From: a virus | Reading direction: 5' to 3' (one strand) | DNA: 55,351 bases | IMG/VR virus record: IMGVR_UViG_3300044846_001270 | Span: 1-55,351 of that record | In this document: positions 16,169 to 25,375 of the stretch, piece after piece | Layout of the letters: the number at the start of each line of letters is the position of its first letter | Numbering within the stretch: position 1 is the first letter of the stretch | Notes under the pieces: model-generated | What the model saw: the letters and a program-made list of their open reading frames with translations, nothing else | What the model was told of the DNA's origin: nothing | Database searches by the model: none | Translations under genes and position numbers: made by a program

Positions 16169-19149
16169 TATGTATACCTAAACCAGAGGTCTCCATCACT
16201 ACCACCAGTTGGTCCTGATGTTGATGCAGTTATTTGATACAAATACCCTCCCGTTGTGCCTTGAGTACCTGTTATGCCTTGGGTTCCAGCACCTGTATTT
16301 CCTTGGATACCTTGTATACCTTGTATACCTGTTGCGCCTTGAGCACCTGTTGTTCCTTGAATTCCTTGAGCGCCTGTTGGTCCTGGAGGTCCATAAAATC
16401 CTTCTGGTCCTTCTGGTCCAGTTATGCCTTGAATACCAAGTAATCCTTGTATGCCCTGAAGACCTTGAATGCCTTGAGCACCAGTCGCGCCGTTAGCACC
16501 TGCCGCGCCAGGTGCGCCAGGAGTACCTTCTGTACCAATTAATCCTTGGATGCCTTGAATGCCTGTAGCACCAGTTTCTCCAGTTGTGCCTTGGATACCT
16601 TGCTCACCCTGAGGTCCATTATCGCCAATAGAACCAGTAAGACCTATATCTCCAGTTAGACCTATTGTGCCTTGGGTTCCTTGGATGCCTTGGGTTCCTT
16701 CTATACCTTGGATTCCTTGATTTCCTGTAAAGCCTTGAGTTCCCTGAACTCCTTGCACCCCTTGCAGACCCTGAATACCTTGAGTACCCTGTAAACCTTG
16801 GGTGCCTTGTAATCCCCAGGTGCCCTGAACACCTTGTAAACCTGTAGAGCCTTGGATGCCTTGAGGACCTGTATCGCCGATGTCTCCTGTGCGTTGGAAT
16901 GTTATTTGCATTTCCTCAGCGTCAGTGAAGGATGTTACAGACCCGCTCAGGTAGGAAACTGGGATGTGGTAATGATTGTTGTAGTTTATGTGGCTTCCAG
17001 TAATAGAAACCATAACAAAATTTTCAGGGTTGGTGCTACTTTGTAGTTTAAAGTTACCCTTCACTGAAGATGTAGAGTCATCAACAGTATCTAGAAAACT
17101 AGTAACATCTATATTGTTTGCGTCAAAGTATGAGATAAGTAAAGTTGTTGCAGAAGATATAGTGGTGTTATCAAAACCTAAAATCCCGCTTGGGAAATCA
17201 TCATGTATTTCTATAGGAAATGAAGTTTCGTAAACATACTCAAACGCTGCTCCACCAAATGAACCTGTGAGACCTTGGGTGCCTGTAGAGCCTTGAATAC
17301 CTGTAGTGCCTTGGATGCCTTGGATGCCTTGAGTACCCTGGATTCCCGTTGCCCCTTGCATACCTTCGGTGCCCTGAATACCCTGCGTTCCTTGTAGACC
17401 CTGAGTGCCTTGGACACCTAGTAGACCTTGAAGACCTTCGATGCCTTGGATTCCTGCTACACCCTGTAGACCAGTACTACCTTGCGCACCAGTTGTACCC
17501 GTTTCTCCTGTGAGCCCTTGAGTACCTGCAGAACCTTGTACACCTATAAAGCCTTGGATTCCAGTTATTCCTTGGACTCCTAGCATGCCTTGAGTACCCT
17601 GTAAACCTTGGGTTCCTTGGATTCCTTCTATACCTTGATTACCCTGAATACCTAATAAGCCCTGAGTTCCTGTCTCGCCAGTCGAACCTGCCGAGCCTTG
17701 GATGCCTTGGACCCCTTGCTCGCCTGTCGTGCCTTGTATACCTATTGTGCCTTGGATACCTTGCTCGCCTTGGAGACCTATTGCGCCTTGGAGACCTTGG
17801 ATGCCTTGAGTTCCAGTCGTGCCAGTGTTTCCCTGAGTACCTTGAGTTCCTTGAGTTCCTGTTTCACCAGTCGAACCTGTTGGTCCTTGAATTCCTTGAG
17901 CGCCTGTTGGTCCTGTAGCGCCAGTGTCGCCAATCGAACTTAAAAGAGTCCAGTCAAGAGACGTAGAACCTGGAATAGGTGGAGAGAATTGATTTGCGCG
18001 AGATGCATACCACGTAGAACCTTCATAAGTAACAACATCTCCAGTTACATACTCAGCGCTTTCTACATACTCTCCTTGAAAATTCCATAATGCATCTGTT
18101 CCCGTTATGCCTTGAGTCCCCTGAATACCCTGAATACCTTGTAAACCTGTAGAGCCTTGGATGCCTTGGACCCCTTGCTCTCCCGTTGCGCCTTGGATAC
18201 CTGCTATGCCTTGGGTTCCTGTAGAGCCAGTCGAGCCTTGGGTACCCTGTGCTCCCGTTTGACCTGTTTCTCCTTGCGCACCCTGAGCACCATTAGTGCC
18301 CTGTATTCCTTCTACCCCTTGAACACCGTTAACCCCTATGGTGCCTTGTGTGCCAGTTGCGCCTTGAGCACCTGTTGCACCCTGTAAACCTGTTGTCCCT
18401 TGTGAACCTGTTATCCCTTGACTACCTGTAGAACCTTGAACACCAAGTGCGCCTTGAATACCTGTGGTGCCTTGGACTCCTGTTGTTCCTTGAGTTCCCT
18501 GAACGCCTTGAAGACCAGTTGTACCTGTTGCACCTGTTATGCCTTGAGTACCTGTCTCGCCTTGAATGCCTTGGGTTCCTTGGATACCTAACCCAGTTTC
18601 GCCTTGAATGCCTGTAAAACCTTGTAAGCCAGTCGCGCCTTGAGTGCCTGTTGTGCCTTGGATTCCTTCGGTGCCTTGTGCGCCTGTGAAGCCCTGCGTT
18701 CCTTGTATGCCAGTCGCGCCTTGAGTACCTGTCTCGCCTTGGGCACCAATTAAACCTTGGATACCCTGTGCGCCAGTCGAACCTTGCGTTCCTATTGCGC
18801 CTTGGATTCCTGTACTGCCTTGGATTCCTTGAGCGCCTGTAGTTCCTTGTGCTCCAACGCTTCCTTGTATGCCAGTTGCGCCTTGCGTACCAGTTGTGCC
18901 CTGAGTACCCTGCAAACCTTGAGTGCCTTGGAAACCTAGAGAGCCTTGAATACCTAAAGAGCCAAGAACACCAGCAGTGCCTTGCGCTCCTGTTATGCCT
19001 TGTAGACCCGTCTCACCTTTAGCGCCCTGAGGACCACTTCTACCAAGTTCTACAGTTGAATTAACCTCAACGAGGGCAACTTTATTTACATTACTGCCAT
19101 CTTCTATAGATACTGAAACTACTTCGCCATTAATTTCTACTGAACTCAT
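16168..19149 (-). CDS. Large collagen-like fibre protein (993 aa)
   Basis: The first 35 residues (MSSVEINGEVVSVSIEDGSN) form a globular anchor. Most of the rest is Gly-X-Y triplets of the type GIQGTQG and GTTGLQG. Two globular interruptions occur: one near residue 355-410 with YVTGDVVTYEGSTWYASRAN, similar to the CBM5/12-like chitin-binding pattern, and one near 640-770 (FEYVYETSFPIEIHDDFPSG to EEMQITFQRTGD). The protein ends in a short cap (GGSDGDLWFRYT). Gly-X-Gln triplets are typical of bacterial and phage collagens, which form trimeric rods; about 800 residues of triplets implies a rod over 200 nm long. The start overlaps the connector stop as ATGA. Its position beside the connector suggests a head or neck fibre. 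Confidence 0.9.
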   Translation of the reverse strand: MSSVEINGEVVSVSIEDGSNVNKVALVEVNSTVELGRSGPQGAKGETGLQGITGAQGTAGVLGSLGIQGSLGFQGTQGLQGTQGTTGTQGATGIQGSVGAQGTTGAQGIQGSTGIQGAIGTQGSTGAQGIQGLIGAQGETGTQGATGIQGTQGFTGAQGTEGIQGTTGTQGATGLQGFTGIQGETGLGIQGTQGIQGETGTQGITGATGTTGLQGVQGTQGTTGVQGTTGIQGALGVQGSTGSQGITGSQGTTGLQGATGAQGATGTQGTIGVNGVQGVEGIQGTNGAQGAQGETGQTGAQGTQGSTGSTGTQGIAGIQGATGEQGVQGIQGSTGLQGIQGIQGTQGITGTDALWNFQGEYVESAEYVTGDVVTYEGSTWYASRANQFSPPIPGSTSLDWTLLSSIGDTGATGPTGAQGIQGPTGSTGETGTQGTQGTQGNTGTTGTQGIQGLQGAIGLQGEQGIQGTIGIQGTTGEQGVQGIQGSAGSTGETGTQGLLGIQGNQGIEGIQGTQGLQGTQGMLGVQGITGIQGFIGVQGSAGTQGLTGETGTTGAQGSTGLQGVAGIQGIEGLQGLLGVQGTQGLQGTQGIQGTEGMQGATGIQGTQGIQGIQGTTGIQGSTGTQGLTGSFGGAAFEYVYETSFPIEIHDDFPSGILGFDNTTISSATTLLISYFDANNIDVTSFLDTVDDSTSSVKGNFKLQSSTNPENFVMVSITGSHINYNNHYHIPVSYLSGSVTSFTDAEEMQITFQRTGDIGDTGPQGIQGSTGLQGVQGTWGLQGTQGLQGTQGIQGLQGVQGVQGTQGFTGNQGIQGIEGTQGIQGTQGTIGLTGDIGLTGSIGDNGPQGEQGIQGTTGETGATGIQGIQGLIGTEGTPGAPGAAGANGATGAQGIQGLQGIQGLLGIQGITGPEGPEGFYGPPGPTGAQGIQGTTGAQGATGIQGIQGIQGNTGAGTQGITGTQGTTGGYLYQITASTSGPTGGSDGDLWFRYT

Positions 19150-20876
19150 ATTGTGGTCACTTCGGGGGTTACAACGAACTGACCCTCAAGCAACCTAGTA
19201 ACAGTTCCACTACTTGAAGTCAACTCTAAATCGTAAACATAACTTCCATCAATCAAATCTGAGGTGTAGTCTGCATCAATAGTAACTACAATAGTTCCAG
19301 CAGCGCCACCTAAAGTAATACCAGCATTAAGTGTAGATGTAGGGCTTGTGCCAAGTACTAAGGCACCGTTTGTAGCCGCGTAAGCAATGGTAAATGTTGT
19401 TGCAGTAGGCGCAGACAAAACAATATATTTTATTGAACCTGAACTTGCAGTTAAGTTAAACAGGGTAATGGTGCTACCAGAAGTGAGACCATGATTAGTT
19501 GCTGTTGTTACAGTAGCAATATTGCTAGAAACAGTAGCGCTGTTTATTACTTTTGTTGCACCTGATGTAGAGACCAAAGACAACGCTGAACTTGTGCTGG
19601 AGTAAGATGCCCTAACCTGCATTGCAGCAGTGTAGTTAGTTATATCTACTGCAACTCCGTCAATGCTCCAAGTCATTGTACGAGTAAATGTTGCACCTTG
19701 CTGACAAGTAAGTCTTGTCGGGGTAGCAGAAGTTGTAGATACAGGGTTAATCTGGCTTTGTAGAACTTTCTTAATTTGAAGATTACCTTCAAGAAGTTGA
19801 ATGGTAGCACCAGTTCCGTCTACGGCATAAAGAACCCATTTACCTGGGTCATTTGGACCTAAAGCACCATAGGTGTTCATATAAGCAAAAGTTAAATCTA
19901 TGTAGGTAATTCCACCACTAGTAGAAAATGCAGCAGAAGTAGAAGCGTAGGTCTTCGTGTAGTAACCATTCCAACTAACAGCCTCGAGACGTAAGGTGTA
20001 AGAAGCATTGTTATATGCAGTTAGACCAGCATTTGCGCCAGTACAGGTAATAGTCTTACTTCCCGTGAAACTATTTGCACTTGATAAAACAACATCTTTT
20101 GTTGCATCAGCAGTTAGAACAATAGGACGGCTAGGAGCAGCGCGACGAGCGCGAGGGATGTCAGGGCTAAATACCTTTGAAGGAGCAAGAGCCTTGGAAG
20201 GATTGGCAGTTTTGATAAATAAATCAACAGCATAGATGCCGATGCGCATATTCTCAAGAAAGTCTTGATTATCAAGAACAGTATAGGAAACGCCCTGCCG
20301 AGAAATAGATGTAACGCGGTCTGGAAGAGCGCAATCGTCTCCAGTCCAAAACTTAATAAGTTCAATTGCAAAAAGTTTTGCAGCCATACGACCAGCAGTA
20401 GGAACTCTAATTCCGTATGTGTAGGTGACTTCTACGTTTCCTGGCGGCCAGGGGGTACCAGTGTAGGCGCGAATTTCGCTATGCTCTGCGACATAATAAT
20501 AGTCAGGGTTGATAATTTGACCATCATACAAAGAACGTAGTAAATGAATTTCCTGCACTGGTTTTCCACGTAAACGAATGCGGGAAAGCGAGGAAGTGCC
20601 ATCAGTTTGGTATGCGGAGTCGTTCCAGTCTTCTGAAGGCATGTTATACACAGACCCGTTTACCAAGTGAGGCTGAAAATTGTTTGCAGAAATTCCTTGG
20701 TAGCGAAAAGCATCAATAGATGTGATGTAACGCTCTGTCACCGTTGATATGCCGTGATACTTACGACCAGACATAGCCCAAAGGATGTTAGATGCCATTT
20801 GGCAAGCGTCGTCGGCATACTCTGAATCAGAGTATGTTGCGCCTAAATCAGAAGGTACTACCCAAAGATTTGTCAT
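19146..20876 (-). CDS. Head-tail connector with appended beta domains
   Basis: Residues 1-230 look like a gp6-type head-tail adaptor: helices (DDACQMASNILWAMSGRKYH), a beta insertion with PVQEIHLLRSLYDGQ and VEVTYTYGIRVPTAGRMAAK, and a C-terminal helix (NMRIGIYAVDLFI). Actinophage connectors usually end near here. In this protein about 345 more residues follow: a beta domain (VLTADATKDVVLSSAN), a segment similar to the N-terminal domain of lactococcal baseplate protein BppU (QGATFTRTMTWSIDGVAVDI), an HG beta domain (about 455-535) and a final strand-rich end. The extension could be the attachment site for the two fibre proteins encoded next. The connector call is from pattern and order. Confidence 0.65.
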   Translation of the reverse strand: MTNLWVVPSDLGATYSDSEYADDACQMASNILWAMSGRKYHGISTVTERYITSIDAFRYQGISANNFQPHLVNGSVYNMPSEDWNDSAYQTDGTSSLSRIRLRGKPVQEIHLLRSLYDGQIINPDYYYVAEHSEIRAYTGTPWPPGNVEVTYTYGIRVPTAGRMAAKLFAIELIKFWTGDDCALPDRVTSISRQGVSYTVLDNQDFLENMRIGIYAVDLFIKTANPSKALAPSKVFSPDIPRARRAAPSRPIVLTADATKDVVLSSANSFTGSKTITCTGANAGLTAYNNASYTLRLEAVSWNGYYTKTYASTSAAFSTSGGITYIDLTFAYMNTYGALGPNDPGKWVLYAVDGTGATIQLLEGNLQIKKVLQSQINPVSTTSATPTRLTCQQGATFTRTMTWSIDGVAVDITNYTAAMQVRASYSSTSSALSLVSTSGATKVINSATVSSNIATVTTATNHGLTSGSTITLFNLTASSGSIKYIVLSAPTATTFTIAYAATNGALVLGTSPTSTLNAGITLGGAAGTIVVTIDADYTSDLIDGSYVYDLELTSSSGTVTRLLEGQFVVTPEVTTI

Positions 20877-20890
20877 TTCTACACATTCCT

Positions 20891-20943
20891 ATTTTAAAAG
20901 AAAGGGCGGGCGCGGGAACCTTTTTACAGTTGCCACGCCCGCC
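20891..20943 (-). terminator. Strong intrinsic terminator after the tail tube gene
   Basis: On the minus strand, GGCGGGCGTGG (arm 20929-20943) pairs with CCGCGCCCGCC (arm 20905-20919) with one mismatch and one wobble across about 15 bp, then TTTCTTTT follows. It lies between the tail tube stop and the connector start. It would confine high-level transcripts to the capsid-tail tube segment and lower expression of the fibre genes downstream. Confidence 0.85.
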
Positions 20944-20974
20944 TCCGATTTTCTAGTTAACTACCAACCTGAGA

Positions 20975-22009
20975 CTAAACGTCTGAGCCAATAATGTCTG
21001 TATCAGAAGCACTTAAGTATTCTTCTCCACCAGGTACGTTGGTGTCAATATCAACATCAGCAATTGGAAGACTAGCAACTGCAGTTGGTGCAGCAGTAGC
21101 AGCCCAAGTGTAGAAGCCCTTGTAGTGGTACTGCGATGGGGACCAAGTTGAGCGAGCGTATGCGTATGGACGGTCTGTAACTTCTGCCCACTCCCAACGA
21201 GTATCTGGACCCGTGCCGAAAGCGGTGTTTCCAATGCCGTAACCTTCAAAGGTGTTGGCAAGCATTCCGTTTTCAATTACGCGGTCGCCTGATTGACGTA
21301 GACGAGCGTATGGGAAAATCCAGTGGAAGTAAGGATTAGTTGCAGCACGCTTGCCGTTAGCAACAGCATGCGACCAAACTTCAATTGCAACACCGTTACC
21401 TGAAGGGTCATCACCAATTGCAGGAGCAGCCCAACCAACGCTGGTATCGTCGCGCTTAGTTACTGTACCTAAACCAGAAACAACAGTCGCTGCTGTTTCG
21501 GTAGATGCAAAAACAACCTGAGTAGATGTTGTCGAAAGAACTCTTTTAATACCAACAATACTTGTAGGTGCTGTGAATACTCCAACAGTTACGTTGTCTC
21601 CAGCAACAATTCCGTGGCTTGAGCCAAGAACAACAGTTGCAGTGGTTCCACTAAAAGTAACTGCTGAAGTGGCAGTTACTGCAACTGCAGAGGATGTTGA
21701 GTAGTTCTTAGACAATAGAACGCCACCTGCAAGCAGAGCGGATAGTTCTGGGTCTGGTTCACAGATAGCAAGTTCCATTGTTGCACGCTTTAAGCGGTCT
21801 GGAGCCTTGTACGAGACACATACTGTGCCGTCGGCTGCCTTTTCTGTGATTTCTTCGCCGTCTTCATACTCTGGTGTGAAGGACATGCGAATGAATGCGG
21901 ACGTTGTGTAACTGTCCAAGTCGCCATTCAGTAATCCGCCAGCCGCACTTAGGCGGGTGACGCGAATGGCAGCACCTTGAACGGATGCGGCGTAATCTTG
22001 AGTTGCCAT
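20975..22009 (-). CDS. Major tail (tail tube) protein
   Basis: This 344-residue protein has the tail-tube pattern of actinophage siphoviruses: GAAIRVTRLSAAGGLL near the start, SFTPEYEDGEEITEKAADG, KAPDRLKRATMELAIC, then WIFPYARLRQSGDRVIENG and FEGYGIGNT. An HG-type beta domain (SSHGIVAGDNVTV) lies around residues 103-180, inserted into a loop of the tube fold, where tube proteins of other phages often carry Ig-like decorations. The start has AGGAGATAGCC upstream. A strong terminator follows, which fits an abundant virion protein. Unusually, it precedes the connector and neck genes. Confidence 0.8.
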   Translation of the reverse strand: MATQDYAASVQGAAIRVTRLSAAGGLLNGDLDSYTTSAFIRMSFTPEYEDGEEITEKAADGTVCVSYKAPDRLKRATMELAICEPDPELSALLAGGVLLSKNYSTSSAVAVTATSAVTFSGTTATVVLGSSHGIVAGDNVTVGVFTAPTSIVGIKRVLSTTSTQVVFASTETAATVVSGLGTVTKRDDTSVGWAAPAIGDDPSGNGVAIEVWSHAVANGKRAATNPYFHWIFPYARLRQSGDRVIENGMLANTFEGYGIGNTAFGTGPDTRWEWAEVTDRPYAYARSTWSPSQYHYKGFYTWAATAAPTAVASLPIADVDIDTNVPGGEEYLSASDTDIIGSDV

Positions 22010-22035
22010 GATGGGCTATCTCCTATGGTTGTTAA

Positions 22036-23184
22036 CTAGACGGATGCTGAAAAATCGACCCGGACTGCGTAATGACAATCTGGTTCAAAGTGGACAGCCG
22101 CTGCGCGGACGGCTTTTATGCGCATGTCATTGGTGTTGGACGAAGCAGTTATGCCCTGTGCCAAACTTTCATTCACTACTTTAGTTGCACCAAGATGCAC
22201 ATCTACGTAACCAGTAGCAAACATCCACTCGGTTGTATTGCTTACTGCACGGTTAGCGTGTCCAATTGGACCAACTCCTGTGTACCCAGAACCCACAATT
22301 ACTGGTGTTCCTAGTTTGGTTACGAGAATCTGACCCTTTTTATTTACATCATCTTCATCAAGACGGGCTTGGAAATCTAAACGCTCTAAGAAGTCATAGC
22401 AAATACCAGCCATACGACGTGACATATGGATAACACCACGCAGACCTGCCGGGCTACCTGCAAGTGCGCCTTCAAGACGAGCCAAGGATACACGTGGTAC
22501 GTCTCCGCCAGCAGTAACTGTTACATCTGTAGATGCTTTTTCTTTTACAAGATAATTGTTGCTTAGAGTAGCAATAGGGGTCGTGCCAAGCACTAGAGAG
22601 CCGTCTGTTGCGGTGTAAGCAATGATAAATGTTGTTGCAGTTCCAGCAGTGATTACGTAGTTATCGTAGCCACTTGCAGAAGTTAAGTTAAATACAGTAA
22701 CAATGTCGCCAACCTTAAACCCGTGGGCAGTTGCTGTTGTTACGGTAGCAAAGTTTGATGCCACAGTTGCGCTTGACACAACGTGTGAGGTGTAGCCAGT
22801 GAAGTGCTGAGCAGCAGAACCAAGCCATAGTTCGCTTTCTACAGCCTTTTGAGTTGCTGCATCCATAATCTTTTCAACGCGGTTGAAACGGTCCTGTGCA
22901 GGAAGGCTAAAAGTAGAGGAGAAGTCTTCAACTTCAATCCCGAAAGGAACATAGTTAGCAAAGCGTGGCTTTGTTGTTCCATCGTACAACTCGCCATTAG
23001 TAACGTCATCATCGTTAATGGTAAGTAGACGCAAGGCAAATGCGTCAGAGTCAAACTCATGGGCTGCGAAACGTGCCCAATGGTCTTGTGCCTCGGTATA
23101 TTGTGAAACGCTGGCGACGCTCAGAACCCCAAAAGGGTACGGAGTTAAGGGGTGAGGTGTCGTGATAGACAAATCCTGAGCCAT
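22036..23184 (-). CDS. Second capsid-like structural protein (minor capsid or decoration candidate)
   Basis: This 382-residue protein is directly after the major capsid gene. Features resemble the HK97 fold: an N-terminal region with RFANYVPFGIEVEDFSSTF, a spine-like helix (EKIMDAATQKAVESELWLG), an A-domain-like stretch (GLRGVIHMSRRMAGICYDFL, then VTKLGTPVIVGSGYTG) and a terminal strand (HFEPDCHYAVRVDFSAS). An HG beta domain lies at about residues 130-205. It could be a minor capsid paralogue such as a vertex protein, or an unrelated abundant virion protein. The start has AGGAGAAATAAG upstream. The fold assignment is tentative. Confidence 0.45.
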   Translation of the reverse strand: MAQDLSITTPHPLTPYPFGVLSVASVSQYTEAQDHWARFAAHEFDSDAFALRLLTINDDDVTNGELYDGTTKPRFANYVPFGIEVEDFSSTFSLPAQDRFNRVEKIMDAATQKAVESELWLGSAAQHFTGYTSHVVSSATVASNFATVTTATAHGFKVGDIVTVFNLTSASGYDNYVITAGTATTFIIAYTATDGSLVLGTTPIATLSNNYLVKEKASTDVTVTAGGDVPRVSLARLEGALAGSPAGLRGVIHMSRRMAGICYDFLERLDFQARLDEDDVNKKGQILVTKLGTPVIVGSGYTGVGPIGHANRAVSNTTEWMFATGYVDVHLGATKVVNESLAQGITASSNTNDMRIKAVRAAAVHFEPDCHYAVRVDFSASV

Positions 23185-23243
23185 TATCTTATTTCTCCTA
23201 TGTTCTGAGCGTCGCCGTCGAGTTTCTTTAGAGTCTAATTAGA

Positions 23244-25226
23244 TTAGAACTCTACAGTTGCTGATGCTGTACCAGCAAGAGTGTCGCGCAATGCAGAGCG
23301 AGCACCGTTGATGCTGATTGTTGAAGTTACCTTGATGGATTGAACGCCAACCTTGGCGATTCCTTCAAAGGTTTCAACGAACATCTTGTAGTCGTTGGTG
23401 CCAACAAGGGTTGAGTCACGAATAACTCCAAGGTCAAGCGTGCCACCATCTAGGAACAAGAATGTTCCTTCAGCGAATAGGTACCATACGAATGTGTCGT
23501 AGAACTCATTCATAGCACCTGAACTCTGCGCAGCGTATGCATTTGCATCGTCCAAGTGGAATGTAGCGTTTACGCCACGGTCACGTAGGTAACCTTCGAT
23601 TTCGCTGTCAGATACAGACAACTTGTTGTCGCCTGGCATTTGCAGAGCAAAGTCAGAGCGAATAGCAGCCTTAATCCATGCTGGAGCAACAAGACGCAAC
23701 TGAGCATCGTCAACCATACGGTGACGTGCACGGTACTGTGAAGCAGCGCGGCTAACCTGAAGCAGGAAGTCTACGCCAAGACCAAGTACGTTGGTGCTTG
23801 TTACAGCAGTGGAACCGCTACTTAGAGCAGAAAGAAGGTTCTCTTCTGCTTCACGAGCGTGCTGAATCAGACCTAGTTCGTTGTGACGAGCAATAAGTTC
23901 TGGGTAAGCACGAGTAGCAAGGTTACCGAACTGCATCTGCAGGGTTACTGCATCTGCAACTGCGGTTGTTTCGGTTGCAGCAGTTACAACAAGGTTTGCC
24001 TTGGTAGCACTTGAAGTAGCCGAATCGGTTACGTAAGCGGTGTCAAGAGCAGTTGTCCATACGCCAACAGCGTTGCCATATGAAGACAATACTGGTGGAA
24101 CGATGTAACGGATACCGCCACGGTCTGCTTGGAATGATGGCAAAGAGTCGCGGATTGGGCGAACATTGGAGCCAATTCCAAAGATTTCGTAACGGGTAGC
24201 AAATGGAGACTGGTATGAACCAGAAGCGGTAAGAGCACTTGGAGCACCCTTAATCTTTTCCATGTTTGCTTCTGCATCGCTACCAAGTTGCATTGATTCT
24301 GGGTATGCGGTGCTAAATGATGCAACGATGTGCTGTTCGCCGTCGCCACCGTTTACGCGGCGCAAGCCGTGTAGACGCTTGGCGAATGCATCTGCTACAT
24401 CGCTCATGTCGGATAGTTCTGTACCTGCAGTCACACCTGGGATGTCAGCGCCAGCAGTAATTGCTACTGGAATGGCAGTTGTCATCGAAGCGGGACGGCG
24501 GTCGGCTGGGACTTCAGGAGTTACATCCTGAGCGTCAAAAGCAGCGGCGGTCACTGTTGCCTCTTCCTGCACCTCTACTGGTGCATCAATTGGGGTTTCG
24601 GTTTCTTCGGTTGAAAGTTCAACAACTTCTTCTGTTGATAATTCAACAGTTTCTTCGGTTGAAAGTTCAATAGTTTCTTCTGTTGATAGTTCTGCTTCTG
24701 CAACTGGTGCTTCTTCGGCAACAGGTGCTTCTTCAGTAACTTCTGGTTCTTCGGTAGAAAGTTCGATAACTTCTTCCGCAATAGTTGATGCTTCTTCAAC
24801 TGCTGATACTTCATCGGCTTCAGCAGATGCCATAACTGGCTTCTCTTCTTCCTTTTCCATACCTTCAGCGTCATCCTCTACTGGAGTCTCAGTCTCGACC
24901 TCTACTTCGGTCTCTTCTGGCATTTTTTCCATGTCAGTATCTTCCTCTGGTTGTTCGGTCGCGGCTTCCATCTCCTCGCCGTGCACACGAGCACTGGCTT
25001 CACTTGCTGTTGCAGCAAGTTCTTCAGCCTGTACTTCGCGACGCTGTACTTCAGAACGAACTGAATCAAGCATGTCGGCTAGTGAGGTCATCGCCTCAAC
25101 TGTTTGGGGAGTTGGTTCTTCGCTTTCGACCGATTCGAACTGGCTGATGATTTCACTCTGAAGTTCGACCATTTGTTCGTCGGATAATTCAGGCATGTTT
25201 TCCATCATGTTTATAATGCGGTCCAC
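23244..25226 (-). CDS. Major capsid protein with N-terminal scaffold domain
   Basis: I choose the GTG at 25226 because GGAGGAGGG lies six bases upstream; the longer frame from 25262 would run through that ribosome binding site and encode an odd Cys/Pro-rich start. Residues 1-230 are acidic and helical with repeats of ELSTEE/VELSTEE, the composition of a scaffold (delta) domain. Residues from about 290 form an HK97-type capsid protein (TRYEIFGIGSNVRPIRDSLP, IAKVGVQSIKVTSTISINGA). The upstream gene encodes the maturation protease, which would remove the scaffold. Where cleavage occurs is not visible. Fusion of scaffold and capsid is known from HK97; here the delta domain is long. Confidence 0.85.
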   Translation of the reverse strand: MDRIINMMENMPELSDEQMVELQSEIISQFESVESEEPTPQTVEAMTSLADMLDSVRSEVQRREVQAEELAATASEASARVHGEEMEAATEQPEEDTDMEKMPEETEVEVETETPVEDDAEGMEKEEEKPVMASAEADEVSAVEEASTIAEEVIELSTEEPEVTEEAPVAEEAPVAEAELSTEETIELSTEETVELSTEEVVELSTEETETPIDAPVEVQEEATVTAAAFDAQDVTPEVPADRRPASMTTAIPVAITAGADIPGVTAGTELSDMSDVADAFAKRLHGLRRVNGGDGEQHIVASFSTAYPESMQLGSDAEANMEKIKGAPSALTASGSYQSPFATRYEIFGIGSNVRPIRDSLPSFQADRGGIRYIVPPVLSSYGNAVGVWTTALDTAYVTDSATSSATKANLVVTAATETTAVADAVTLQMQFGNLATRAYPELIARHNELGLIQHAREAEENLLSALSSGSTAVTSTNVLGLGVDFLLQVSRAASQYRARHRMVDDAQLRLVAPAWIKAAIRSDFALQMPGDNKLSVSDSEIEGYLRDRGVNATFHLDDANAYAAQSSGAMNEFYDTFVWYLFAEGTFLFLDGGTLDLGVIRDSTLVGTNDYKMFVETFEGIAKVGVQSIKVTSTISINGARSALRDTLAGTASATVEF

Positions 25227-25375
25227 TACTGTCCCTCCTCCGGGGCAGTCGGGGGAAACCATCTATGTATATGATTTCCCGGCTTATGTAGTCGAGATTG
25301 AGGGACTCCAAACAGAAACCTGTAGGAGGCACTCCACCTATATCTGATAATACAGTATTCTTAAATACGCTATTT
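25227..25375. other. Spacer between protease polyprotein and capsid gene
   Basis: About 150 bases without a gene. It holds a short palindrome GTATT-TAAG-AATAC near the protease stop, a GGAG-GCA-CTCC inverted repeat near 25325, and on the minus strand a TATTAT that could serve as a -10, but no good -35. It is the largest gap inside the head gene cluster and might carry a capsid promoter or an RNA processing site. Nothing firm is visible. Confidence 0.35.

Noticed and set aside
24461-24874. Frames opposite or shifted in the capsid scaffold domain
   Set aside because: They are by-products of the GAA/ACT repeat codons of the acidic scaffold domain.
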